DNA of 64,000 nucleotides. Source: Exophiala sp. HKRS030 (taxonomy: Eukaryota; Ascomycota; Eurotiomycetes; Chaetothyriales; Herpotrichiellaceae). This document shows, in pieces, positions 46,441 to 59,116 of the stretch. The notes under the pieces were generated by a model. The model was not told the origin of the DNA. It searched no databases and saw nothing but the letters and a program-made list of their open reading frames with translations. Each line of letters begins with the position of its first letter. The first letter of the stretch is position 1. A program made the position numbers and the translations under genes. Where the stretch lies: positions 498,592 through 562,591 of the forward strand of contig JAHWDD010000013.1 of the NCBI GenBank assembly GCA_023897205.1. The letters run 5' to 3'.

Positions 46441-49400
46441 AGCGGAATTATCATTACAGAACGTTATTACACTTAGGGGAGCTAAGTTCTAAGGTAAGAA
46501 AAGATTATAGAGTCTAAATTTGTAGCTTTAAGACTACTAAATATTAAATAATCTCACATAAAGCGCGACATTTTATTAGGACATAGTGGGTTCACCACGA
46601 AGTGAAGCATAAAAAACATATAATATAGATATTTTAGGATCTATCTCTAAATGCCTAAGTCACGTGAAAATTAAGATTAAGGTTAAGGTTAATAAACGTT
46701 ATACTTAGCTTCAAGAAATTGTAAATAAATCACATACCTAAAAGGGTAGTAATAATGAAAGTTATCAGCGCACGCTAGTAGAGCCTAAGTCACTATTATA
46801 ACTCGGATTATCGCAGTTCTTAGCAGTAAAGAATCCTTAGTTAGTATTAATTCATAACTAGTGACTCTTATTCACTAAACCAGTCACTAAACTAGTTAAA
46901 GTGTGACCGCATTATAACGGTGTATTTCATAAGTTTCTCTACGTAATTAACCAGTTAATCTCAATTACTTTCTAGCTTAAACTGTCTTCATTCGCCTCCC
47001 TATCTATAAATAAGGTATAGGCCTACGGAACTAATAACTAGTTAGGGATAATAAACGTCCGTATCTGTTTACCTAGAACGCGCAGACTATTAACTATATT
47101 AAAAGATTATAAACCTCCCTAAGACTATTTTTAGTTCTAAGGTATGTCCCTATATTAGTCGCACTAATTCAGTACTTAATGGGATCCAGTCAATTTAGTT
47201 CTTAAAGATAGTGGTGAGATTACCATGCTACTCCGGTGACATCCAGAAGTGTCCATCGCTCTAGCGACTAAGGTCTTAAAGTCCTTACACCTTTAAATGG
47301 CTATGTTAGTTATTATCTTTAGTAGGTAAACCTTATAGGTTATAGATACACACATTATAACTAAGCCTTTAAAGTATATAGGCGACTTTAAAGGCGAGAA
47401 GTTTCTAGTAGGGACCTACGCGGAGTAAGTATCTCTTCGGCATATAGACCTTATAGGTTATATTACCTTTAATAGAGACTACTATATAATATCAAAACTT
47501 TAATCCTATCTCCTATTATTCTTAGGTCGTTATACACTAGTTTAGTCACTATAGTAAGCTCCAATCTAATAACCTAATCCTACTACTAGATAGTATCCAG
47601 GAGTAAAAACGGTCAATATTTAGAACTAATCATAGACTTATCTATAGATACCAAAATAGAAAGTGATCAGTAGGTAAAGTTAGGATAACGCTTAGGTTTT
47701 AAAGTTATACGCGTAGACACTATATTATTTAGATCACCATTTATTAATCTCTATTCGGACTTTAGGATATTAGAGGTATTTACTAATTCTAAGCTTTAGC
47801 ACGGTCAGGCGAATATTAGTGTTTAGTGTTTAGCGCCATTTTAGGGGGAGAGAATGTGAAGATAAGTAGTTAGTACCTTAATTTACCGATACTTCGAATG
47901 TAGCCAAAATAATTAATATAGACTAGCGGTTTCATAAGGCATTAAAGGGCGCTATAAGAGTGTAGGGCAGCGATCCTTAGATCGCTATAGTTAATAAAAG
48001 GTTAGACTTTCTTAGTACTCTAATAATTTTAGGAAGGCAATCTTACTATGTCACTTAATGACAATGATTCGCCATTTAATAACATTAGCATTAGCGTCCT
48101 TAGCTATTATATATATAATTCTATGCTCTTCTACAGGTTATCACTAAGCTAATAACCTAGTTATTTTAACATAACTTTGACTTAGTTTTAATCACTATAG
48201 CATATCTCCGCGCTTCAATTTAGATTAAACCACGTAATGTTATAATTATTCTCTCACCCCTTCTCATTTCTCCTTTATAATGACTATATTCTCTATACTA
48301 CTATAATAGTCTACCTACTTCTTTAATGTTTAATGCCTTATCTCTAAAATTAGCGAGGTAATAAGCACTTCACAATGTATAAAGAAAGTGAAAACTTACA
48401 TAACATAATTTAGACACTTATTCGTGCCAGTTTCATTTCTTAGGGGTCTAATTAAGCCCTAAGTAAGAATAGTACCGTCTTTTCTCGTAGCGGCTAAGAT
48501 ATCACGCGCTATCAGTTAAAGGTATATAGAATACTCTTCACTAAGGATTAAAGAAATTAGCTCTTAGCGATAATATTTCGCTAGGCTAATGGCCTTAGTA
48601 ATGAACATCGTAGAGTCTACCCTTAACGTTAGAAAAGAATTAATAAAGGCTATATAACGCTAGGGGTACATATATTAACGATAGTGAGCTAGCTATCTCA
48701 CTAGGTTTATAACTAACTATGTTAATAAGCATAATTAGAACCTAATATATTAGGATATAGCTTGGATAGCTTAGATAAGATTACTAATTATTATATTATA
48801 TAGATTATTATAGACATTTTTAGGAATCGTTTAAGCCTAGAACCTAGAAGTAATATTAATGGAAAACCATGACCCTACAGTTCTAAGCAGATCTTCCTAT
48901 ATCTTTATTACCAAAACTAGCTAACCAATTCAGACCATATTATAATAGGTAGTTTATTCCCTTAATAACTCTTTAACGTTAGTATAACCTTTCTTCGCCT
49001 ATCTATTTTACTTACTATAAAGATAAGCTTAAACATCTAATTTCACCTTTTAGCACCTAAGGTAATATCTGTAGCGTACCGTAGTGTTAAGAATTATCAA
49101 ATAGAAGTACACTGCTGCAGGAGCTAGGACGTGCATAAAGGTAACAATACTACGCCATGTCTTATTAGTAGCGAGCATTATAGTTAACTAAGAAGAGATA
49201 ACGTTAAGATTAAGCCTAGCTATTAATCACTAAGCTTAGTCTCTATATGCCATTAATAATTAAGGACTTCTTAAGTCTATATCAATATTTATAAGTATAT
49301 AACTAGTTAGTATATAACAATATCTTAATCATTAGTTAAAATAGCTTATAAGATAAAAAGGTATACCGAGGTGACATGGTTCTTAAAATGCGACTTTCTA

Positions 49401-50401
49401 TTGAAAACCATTTCATAGCAAGCCATATTATTGGGGTAAGGAATTCAATTCTTCTCCTAAAAGTGCCGGAGGCAATAGCGTTCAGCGTGTCGCTAGAGGG
49501 AGTGCTTACCGGCATACTGTTTCTCCTAATCTTCTTAGGGTAGATCACTATATAGGCAGAAAAGACATTAGTATTTCTGATAGGTTAATGGGGATACACG
49601 CTCTAAGGTTAATAACGGTAATAGGCCATAAGTATTATGTACGCTAGCCACTAATCCTATCTATATAGCTAAACATGTTTCTCTCATTAATCGTTTTTTA
49701 TGTTATTAACATAGCGCGACTATCGTGACAAAACATTTTATATGTTAAGATAGTGCCTTAGGACTGGTGAATACCGCCGAATCACTCATGGCCGCTTCCG
49801 TAATCTACCGTTATTTAGGGATCTTAATCTGCGTTAAATCCGACTCTAAAGCTAGCTCTTATCTCTTAGCTAAAAACCCTTTAATCTACCGTTAAATCGC
49901 CTTAATAGGAGCCATTTCATTATACTAACACTAGCTACACTCTAATAGAGCTCATTCTTCGGCTCAAATTATGCTATTAACTATACGTTCTAACTTCTTA
50001 TACTCCATATAGATTAGTTCTTTAACCGCCATTTAAAGAACGCTAAACTCCTAAAGAATAAGACCGCGAACTTAATTCTATAACTTTAGAAGCCAGCGAA
50101 TAGATAGTAATTATTAAATATACTGACTCTATTTATTAGTTAGCTTTCTTAGCCAGTTCAGATCGCGGAGATAGCTAATATAGCTAGCTAATTTAGCCGC
50201 CTATAGATTAGTCTCTTAGTTCTAAAACGCGTCCTATATACTATAACGAATTATTCGAGATAGGTAATTCCATTTAAAGATCGTGAAAAATCTAACATAA
50301 TTTAGGGTAAGGTTATAAATAGCGGCGTTAAATTTTGGATTATCTAAGTAAGTGTTAATGTTAATAGGTTAAACTCTTCTGTGAAGAATAATTAGAGAAG
50401 G
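46441..50401. other. RIP-degraded DNA, partly ex-coding
   Basis: AT-rich and stop-dense. A plus frame around 47170-47500 reads as protein-like between TAA/TAG codons (for example GEITMLLR and KYIGDFKGEKFLVGTYAE). A minus frame at 49336-49548 lies in a patch that kept CpA/TpG. Neither could be assigned to a family. If a recombinase-borne element extends left from 51.65 kb, these would be cargo relics. Confidence 0.45.
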
Positions 50402-51654
50402 TTACCTACTATTAATAGCGTTACCTAGGGCTTAGCGAAGACAGTACATTATTAGTGTCTATAGATACCCTAACGCCTTACCAAGACACTTAACCCACAC
50501 TTAATAGACAGTATAAGTTAGAGCTTTATCTGGCGATATCTAAACGCCTTCCTTAGTCGCGACCACACGGCGAAAGATAGGCACGTTAAGCATCTCCTTT
50601 CTCTAAGGGACCGGCTAATATCCCCTTTCTTACCGCGCCTAGAGACAGAACAGAATATTAAGTGACTTTAGGTCAGGTGACCTAAAGGCCGAGTCATTAA
50701 AAGCCAAACTAATAACGTGAGTAATAACATAGAAGATTAAGTTATTATCTAGATTAAAGGTGTATATCTTCCTTCGTAGTAGCGTTAGCCTCATTAGACT
50801 CCCTAAAGAAGTGATACTCACAGTTATTTCCGCTTCTAACGGGACTTTATCTTTATTAATTTCACCCCTAGCTAAAGCATATTAATATAAGTCTTAGCGT
50901 TCTTCTTAATGTAGAGATTTAGATCGCTATAGATTAAGTCTAATAGGGCTTAAGGTTAAGACCTCATGAAAGCTACTAGTAATAGAATTGCCACTAACTA
51001 AAGGTGTTATCATTCATTAGGAAACCCGTTAATATTCGAGGCCTAGTGATAATGAATAAGCTTAATAAAATTGTCTACCTCCATGAGTAGCTTCTTAATC
51101 TCCTTATTATTTAGGCCATATTCTTCTATTAAGGACCCTTTAATAAACTGTGATATAGCTTTAGCAGTTTACCATTATATAGTATTACCTATTAAACGTA
51201 CCACGAAGATTTACCTTATCATGGCTAGCTCCATTTAACGCTATATTCACATAATGTATAGCTAGCTTAGTTACTACCAGTATATTATGAGCGTACTAGT
51301 TTTCCTAATAATAAAGGTCTAAAGTAACCAATATAGGAAGTTCTTCATCCGAGCTGTGGCGCACTCGCGCAGGGTCTCTTATGAATTAAGTTAGAACTTA
51401 CCACAGTATCTTTACAGAGTTAATAGATATTCTAAACCATTAGGTCATGATATATACTCCTTAAAGAGACACTAAATGTGGTCCATATAGTAAATTATAT
51501 TCAGGGCATATAACGTCATTAGATAGGTTTCCAATAAGGCCTTCTCATATTTCCGGGCGAGAACATTAAGTGTATAGACGTTCTCAGTAGTATAGCCAGA
51601 GTATAAACCCCTAGAACTTAGGTTAATAGTGGTTAACTTCTTTTGGCGAGGCAT
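50402..51654 (-). pseudogene. DUF3435 tyrosine recombinase relic (Starship captain family)
   Basis: From ATG 51654 (minus) one frame runs about 830 bp through more than twenty RIP-type stops. One frameshift near 50.8 kb follows, then a second frame runs to 50402. In order: LNVLARKYEKAL; RYCGKF; RMKNFLYWLL; RKTSTLIIYW and LYIM; AISQFIKGSLIEEYGLNNKE; DNFIKLIHYH; NGFPNE; LVAILLLVAFM; ALLDLIYSDL; FYVITHVISLAFNDSAF; RKEMLNVPIFRRVV; ISPDKALTYTVY; LGKALG; and MYCLR-stop-ALGNAI. These match DUF3435 blocks (STL..YW..L..LY, FI.GPL..EYGL, HYHW, FP.ERQR, A..ASRP.AL, LAFADDAF, WK.EMLETPIFR, ISP.KAL.Y, YCLRRG.GNAI), including the catalytic YCLRR region. Captains cut and insert Starship giant transposons and are the first gene inside the element, reading inward, so the element would lie to the left. 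Confidence 0.88.
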
Positions 51655-52200
51655 AAGGCTTAAGGATACGCAGGGACAGATCAGATAAGGTGAAGAGGAA
51701 TGAGAGGAAGTGACGAAAGTGAGGTTAGTATGTTAGCGATGCCATCATATATATATATCTTATCCAGGGCTCGTGCAGCTAGCACAGCGGTTGGTAACAG
51801 GTAGAGCTATCAGGGCGTCACATAAAGCTAGTCTAACTTCTGACTCTGTTTGATAAGTAGGGGCATTTTAACGGAGAGATAGCAGGAGAACTATAAATAA
51901 TTTGAAATTTGAGAGAGGTCCATGAGTCTCACTCCTAGGATCTTTAACATAGGTTATTAACATGGGTTAGAGGTCACTAATGCATGCTTTTAAGATTATG
52001 ACGTAAGACACACAGAGAGAAAGAGGGAGTTTAAGAGAGGGTCAGGTAAGAGATATAAGGGTAGGACAAGGTAGATAGAAGGTTATACGTCAAATTATTA
52101 AAAGCGGCAAGGAAAAGGTGGAGCTAGCCGGTACAGAGGGATCGTAAAAGCGGCTATAGACGTTATCGCGAAATAGCACCCTTTGCGCCAGGACACAGAC
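51655..52200. other. Less mutated segment upstream of the recombinase relic
   Basis: It keeps CpA/TpG and contains purine-rich runs (51690-51720 and 52010-52082, such as GAGAGAAAGAGGGAG) like those at 19.6-22 kb. At 51780-51790 the bases TAGCACAGCGG fit a Pol III A-box, with GTTTGATAAG at 51848-51857 as a weak B-box candidate. If the recombinase marks a Starship, its 5' end should fall here. I could not identify target-site or terminal repeats. Confidence 0.4.
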
Positions 52201-55200
52201 TTAGGAAATAATAAGGCACTAAGTTAATACTAAATAATCTATAGAAGATACTAAATTATCTTTTATAAAATATAATTATATATATTCTATATCTAATTAT
52301 ATTATTAAAGAGATATAATCTTAACTTCTCTTTACTATATAACTCTTCTCTAAATAGTATAGAACTTTAGGAATCTAATATACTCTTAAATATAGTGTTA
52401 ATATAGATACCTAAACTTATATTACTCACTAAGTAATATATAACCTAGGTAACCTACATAATAGAAATACTCACCGCTAAGAATACACTTCTTTAGCGAC
52501 AGAATTAAGAGTAAAGCGAGTTACTTAAGATATAAAAGAGTTATAAGCGAGGTAAAAGAGTTAGATTAGAAAGTAAATTTATGTACTTTATAGAGAAAGT
52601 ATTAAAGATTACTTAGGAGATAAAAGTGAAGTAATTAGTGAAATAGTGATAAGGTTTATTACACTAATAACCTATTACTAAAATTAAGTTTAAGGAGGAA
52701 GATAAAGTGTCTAACTACTTATTAACATCTTTAGATAATGAAATAGTTATATTAGTATCACATTAAAGACATTAAAAGGTATTTAAGTAAGTTTTTATAG
52801 TTTATTACTTTATATAGTTCATTAAACTATATAGTACTCTATATAAATCTAAATAAAATATATTCTTATTAAGTAATAACTATAATTAAGTTACTAGCTC
52901 TAAATTAGGCCCTTATAAATCCCTAAATAGAAAATAAAGTAACTCTTTAAATAGCTAAATAATAAACTACGTAATAATTTAAATATAAACGCTATAAAAG
53001 CTTATTAAAGTCTTAACTATATTATTATATGCTTAATATATATTAATATTAGTAGTGCACTTTATTATGTATCTTCTTAAACTACTTAACTATATAATAT
53101 AAATAAGAAACTTATAATACTTTTATAATATATAGAATTATATTTTCTAAGTTAGCTTATTAGTTTTATAGGCTTCTATATATACTAAGCTTTAAGTAAT
53201 AAATATATACCTTAAGGAACTCACTAGGTATAAAAGGTAATATAATAAAAGGTATTTTTATTAGTGTTTTATCCCTTTCTAAATAAGAAACTCTTATAAA
53301 AATATTTAATAACTAAATTAAAGTACTTTATATATTACTATCTTCGCTATACTTTCACTATATACTATAGTTATTTCTAAGATTATAAAATATACCTTAA
53401 GGTAAACACTAAAGAAAAAGACCTTAGTCCTTAAGAGTATAGAGTAATCTTTTTATAAAAAACTTAAGGGTTATAATACTTATGAATTCTTAATAATAAT
53501 CTAGTTAGATCTTAAATACCATTCATAATTAACTTAATAGCGAAGAGAATATCACTATTATTATATTTAGTGATAGCTTCTAAATAGTGTAAGGTAGCTA
53601 TCACTAAAGGTTTACTCTATACTTTAGCGATAATAGAGATTATATAAAATTATTCTTTATTCTTTTATTACGAATTAGGCCTATTTATAGGCTATAGAAA
53701 TAGCTATAATAATAACCTATAAAGTAAAGTAATAGGTTAGGTAAAGGTAACCTACTAAGAAGGAATAGCCATCACATAACCTAGGTTAGTAATCTTAGTG
53801 AAATCAGTCTAGATTAGTGACTCTTAGCGCGCTATACACTAAGAATCACTAAGATATACTAAGACACACTAATTAGCTTAGAGTATATATATATAGTTAT
53901 TACATAGCTTTACTATGTAGTTAACTTCATTCATAATTATACCCATATATTTTAGCTATAATCACTTCGCTTCTAGTATATTAATATACTTAAGTATACT
54001 ATACACTCTTAGAGACATTATTTCTTCTATACTTTTCACTTACTAAGAAACCCTATATATAGTGACACCTTAGATAAAGCAGAACATAATACCTTTATAC
54101 TAGTTATTATGGTTAGCGCGTATAGATACTTAGGATTAGTTAAATTATAACTAAAGAGCTTAAACTTAAAATTCCATAATACTAAGCTAGTATAAATAGT
54201 AATAAGTGAAAGTCTAAGACATTTAGCTATAGTAAGAAAGGGATAACTTATTAAGGGTAATAGGCATTACTCACTTTTATTAGCTAGAATATAATTAATT
54301 TATAAATAGAATTTACACTATAAACCTTAGTGAGAGAACTAAAGCTCTAAATATAAGCTTAAATTAAAAATCTTAATAGAGAGTATACTCTTTACTATTC
54401 TACCTTATACACTAGGCCTAATATTTTTAGTACTAAGGGTTTATTAATTTTCTTTTTCACTTATCGTTTTACTATAAGGGAAGAAAGGTTAGCTATTAAT
54501 TTTTCCTAATATATATAGTAATTAAGTAGTTACTTTAATAATAGAATACTCATAAGAAAACCCCTTTATAGTAAGATTTCATAGTTACTAAGTATTTATT
54601 TTAGACTTTACATTATACGTCTAAATTACTTAAAGAGTGTAGTATATAACTCACTTAAGTTATAAGTGTTACGTTAGGAAGTAATATATAAGAGACAGAA
54701 GTGAAGTGCTAACTAATCTATAATGTAATAGGTTATAACTCTCTATTATTAACTCTCTTCGCTTAAAGGAGAGACTTCCTTTACTTTAGCCTCTTATAAA
54801 AACTTTATTCTATAATTAACTAATTATATAGAATTATAGGCCTTTTAAGTATGTTTCTATTATACTTAATAAGACCCTAAGCTAAGACTAAGTAAGCTTT
54901 TACCTTCTAATGATAAAAAGGCTTATATATACTTAATCTACTATTATCTTATATAAAACCTCATTATTCTATATATATATTTTACATATTTAAATAGAAT
55001 CTAAGTACTAACTATATCTCGCTTAAGATAGTGTATATACCTAATGTCTATAATTTCGATAGAAACTAGAAAATCATTAGCTAGATAATGATACCTATTT
55101 AAGAAGATTACCGCAGATAGTAGCTATAAATAAATAGGGAAAAAAAGTTATAATGAAAAAGCGATTTATAAACTCCTTCTATCTTAATTACTATTACCTT

Positions 55201-58200
55201 TAACTATTATACTATATACCTAGTTAATAATCACTAATTTACTAAGATATATCCTAAAAGTCTATAGACTTAACTACTATGGGGTTAGCCTTACTAGCTA
55301 AGAACGACCTAATTACTAGAAAATCTAAATATAGCTAAACACCTCTTAAATAAATACCTCTATATTCTATGCCCTATTAGGGCTATCTCTTAAACGATCA
55401 CTACCCTAGTGACGTTAGCACTTTAAGTTTAATGATTAAAACTTTATCATTATTACTAGTTAGGCGCTTTATAGAACTTATAGAAATAGTACTTATAATA
55501 TTACCTAGTTAGTTATGCTCTTAGCTTTATATCTTTTAGGCACCTTAAGTATTATAATATAGTCTGATTTTAAGTATAGTTTAATTAGGGAAGCGTGGCG
55601 TAAGATATAATTATCATTATATATTTAGGTCTAAGTATTTCTTACTAAGTTATAGACTAGTTTCTCATTATTTTATCTCCTTCACTATCACTATCTTCAC
55701 TAGGTAAAGTAAGAGCCTAGCTAAAACGCTAAAGGTATTCATTAGTTAAAGTATTTATAGTTTACTCTATAGTAGGGGGACCTAAAGTAATATTATTATA
55801 CACCTATATTATATAGTTAAAAGTCGCGCTAAGTAACTTACGATTAAAGGAAAGCTACTATATTAGATAAATATAAATACGCGAGTTTTAGTGTGCAGTA
55901 TACTTACTTACTATAAATAAATTAGTCTTAGAAACTAGGTTATATATCTCACACTTACAGATTTATATACTAATACTAAAAGATTATCCCTAGCTTAGCA
56001 CGAATTATATTAACTATAAGGTAATAGTAGCTAATAGCGGTTATGAAAAACGATAAGAGCATAAATTCATTAAGTCTTAATTTAATAAGTCCTAAGAGTA
56101 AAATAAGTATAAATTCTGTGAAGTATATCTAAGAAAGCTCTCATAATAGCCTTAATATATAATCGTAATAACTTTCTCACTTACTCTAGCACTAAGTGCG
56201 TTTCTTATAATCCTTAGTCTTTCCTAAGTAATCCCACTAATGAGCGAATCTCTTCTATCTATACCTATCCTTATAACCTTATTCTCTTTCTAAGATATAG
56301 CTACTAACCTTACAATATTACTTAATAATATCTCTTCTAACTTCTTTATAGCTAGATTCGCTACTAAGAATACTTTCTTCTCTATTACTATTATATCTCT
56401 ATTAGCCCCAGAATTAAATCTAGTTATTTAGGATTATTATTATCTCATACCTAAGCGCTCTTATCTTAGTACTAATTTCATTAATAGTGACTCTTAGTAC
56501 TTAGCTATATCTATTAGTAAGGTATTTATAACTCTCCTTATACTCTAATCTAATATTAGTCTTAAGTTATTCATTACTAACTTTTTTCTAGAACTTAGGC
56601 ATATAAATTCTTTTTCACTAATTCCCTAGTATAACGTAATAGTTTTATACCTTATATTATATCTTTTTAGGATCCCTTAGAACTACAGATTTCTAAAGAT
56701 ATATAATTTAGTCTCTATCTATAAATCTTTAGGTTTCTCACCCCTTAAAATATCTAATTTCTCTCTATATAGTATTATTAATCTTATAAAAGGATGCACT
56801 AAACATACTTTATTATTTACTCTCTTTAATCCTTTTATCTCCTTAATCTTAGTCTTTATACCTATTATCTATCTTACGTATAGTAACCTAGCTTTCTCTC
56901 TCCTTAGGCTAATTCTTTATTATCACTTTAATACTAATATTTCCTTCTCTATACTCCTTTAAAACTAAATTCTCTCTTCTCTAAACATAACATACTTAGA
57001 AGTCTCTTTAGTCACTAAATCCTCAAATTTCATTATTCTTATTACTAACTTTAGCTTTAATTTCTCCTTTAGTATTAACGCGCTCACTAGTGATCTCTAC
57101 ACTAGCGTAAATAATCTTTCCTACTTTCTACATTTAATCCTTAGCCTTTTCATAATTATTCTCCCCATAGTAGAGCTTATTTATGCTTAGCTATAACTCT
57201 ATTCTTTTATCTCCTTTATTTCGTTTATTATTAACACACCATAAGAAATTTATTATGTTCCTTTTTTTACTTTACTCTTTTTCCTTAGTATCGCTAAAGG
57301 TAACTTAATTATAATTAATATTTACGCTAAGAATAACTTTATCTAAGCCTATAACTCACGAATCGCTCTTATTTCACGATATAAGTTAGGACTTACATTT
57401 CTTATAGCGGGGAACACTCTATTTACCTTAAGAGCTCTTAGTGAAGTCGTTATTACGCGGGTAGTTATCACTACTAAGGTAGTTATAAGGGAATAAGCTA
57501 AAAATACTTACACTAGGGCGTACTTCTCTAGCGTAAATAGCTTTAAAGCGAACTTAACCCTATCTCTAGATTCTAGCCTAGGCCTAATTATAAAAGGATT
57601 TTACCGAAATAATAGCGATATACTTGCGATAATAAATAGGATTTTTATATAGAGTGTTATTAGTATTAGTGTAACGCTTCCTAATAAGTTTAGGATCTAC
57701 TCTATAGGTATTATGTATTCTAAGGTCCTATTCTTAGAAGAGGATCTAAAGGAAAAGATAGTTCTAAAGAACTAGTGATTAAGTATAGAGCCCTTATCTT
57801 TAGAAAATACTAATAAGATAATAGAAAAGCGAGAAGGGAAGGCAGTTTTTAGAGATATAGATATAAGTTAGTTAAGAGTGAATAGCTCTTTACTCTATAG
57901 AGAAAAAAGCATTAATTATGTGATTATTATTAAAGCTATAAATAAAAATGTAAAGGGTATATAATAGCTAGCATTAAGGCTAAAGTTAACGAAAAAGGGC
58001 GATAATGTCTAAAGGGGATAGTTTAATTAGTTATCTAAGTGTCTTATAGTTAGGGTTAGTACATTAGTAATAAATATACTAAATTAAACGTTACGAATAG
58101 CGCTAAGAAAGAAAGAATATATAGTAATATACACTATATATAGTATAATAATCTTAAATTATGTCTCCTAAGTAAACCTTTAGTAATATTTCTATAAAGA

Positions 58201-58740
58201 TCGCATTATATTATAAGTACTTTACACATAGAAACTCCTTATATAATTAATATTTAATAAAGGTATAGGTTTAGAAGAGATAAAACACTAAAGCTTACTA
58301 GCTATAATAATTATATTTTAGTAATAAAGTTTCCTATAATTACATATTTAAATTATTATTAGTGATATAGTATCTCTAAACTTATATAAGTATATTAAGA
58401 AGGGATTATACTAATAGTATCTTTAAACGAATAAAGTCTTTATTATTTATTTTTAGTAAAGAAAGAAAATTCTTACCTAAGGCTTAGGCTTATATATTAT
58501 TTCTCTTATTTATATGCCTTTTAGCTACTATTAATTCAATAATTTTAGTCACTATTTTATTAGTTAGTGTATATATAAGAAAGGTTATCTAATTTAAAGA
58601 GAACTAACTAATATAGCTTAATACTTAGAGACTTAATAATACTATAACTCCTTTATATTTAATTATAATTTTCTATCTTTTAGCTTTAGCCCTTATATAA
58701 CTCTTTATTATTATAATATTTAATATTTAGGGCACTTAAA
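52201..58740. other. Extremely AT-rich RIP-saturated DNA
   Basis: G+C drops abruptly: only 5 of the 60 bases from 52261 are G or C, and that line has no CpA or TpG. No open frame of 60 codons occurs from here to the window end. No gene, RNA or clear repeat was recognised. Confidence 0.75.
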
Positions 58741-58746
58741 TATAGA

Positions 58747-59116
58747 CTACGTAATAAGTAAGGTAAGGTAACCTATTAAGAGAGTCTTACCTTACTTACG
58801 TACCCATTAGGGTTTTTTTAAAATTAAGTACTCTACCCATAGGTACTTACGCGGGTTTAGGGTAGGGTAAGAGTAATGCTAAGACACCCTAAAGTCTATT
58901 TTATATCTTAAAATAGCTAAAAATAGTAATAATTTAAGTAATAATCTAAATTTTTTAATTTTTTCTCTTAAATAGGTGAAAAATCGGGTTTTAGGTACCC
59001 GTGATAAAAGTCTTACTCTACCCACGGGTACCTAACGCTTAAAAGGGCTTACTCTACCCTACCCATTAGGGTTAGGTATCAGGTTTCGAGTTTGGGTTAC
59101 CCTACTCATTACGTAG
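58747..59116. mobile_element. MITE-like inverted-repeat element, about 370 bp
   Basis: The left end (58747: CTACGTAATAAGTAAGGTA) and the right end (59116 read on minus: CTACGTAATGAGTAGGGTA) match at 17 of 19 bases, both mismatches A/G. Inside are subterminal repeats: ACCCATTAGGGTT near both ends (about 58802 and 59060), CTCTACCC-type motifs in both orientations, and an exact 11-bp inverted pair AGGTACCCGTG (58993-59003) and CACGGGTACCT (59023-59033). There is no coding capacity. The density of palindromic subterminal motifs is typical of non-autonomous hAT-like elements. It keeps more G+C than the surrounding DNA. No target-site duplication was confirmed. Confidence 0.6.

Noticed and set aside
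51776..51860. tRNA gene or tRNA-derived SINE
   Set aside because: An A-box-like TAGCACAGCGG is present, but the B-box candidate is poor and no cloverleaf folds; kept only as a note.
1..52200. Other Starship accessory genes (patatin-like, DUF3723)
   Set aside because: I looked for recognisable blocks in the more G+C-rich patches and found none; much of the degraded DNA was not readable by eye.
58740..59110. Telomeric repeats
   Set aside because: GGGTTAGG and CCCTACCC motifs occur but not as a TTAGGG tandem array; inverted-repeat structure explains them.
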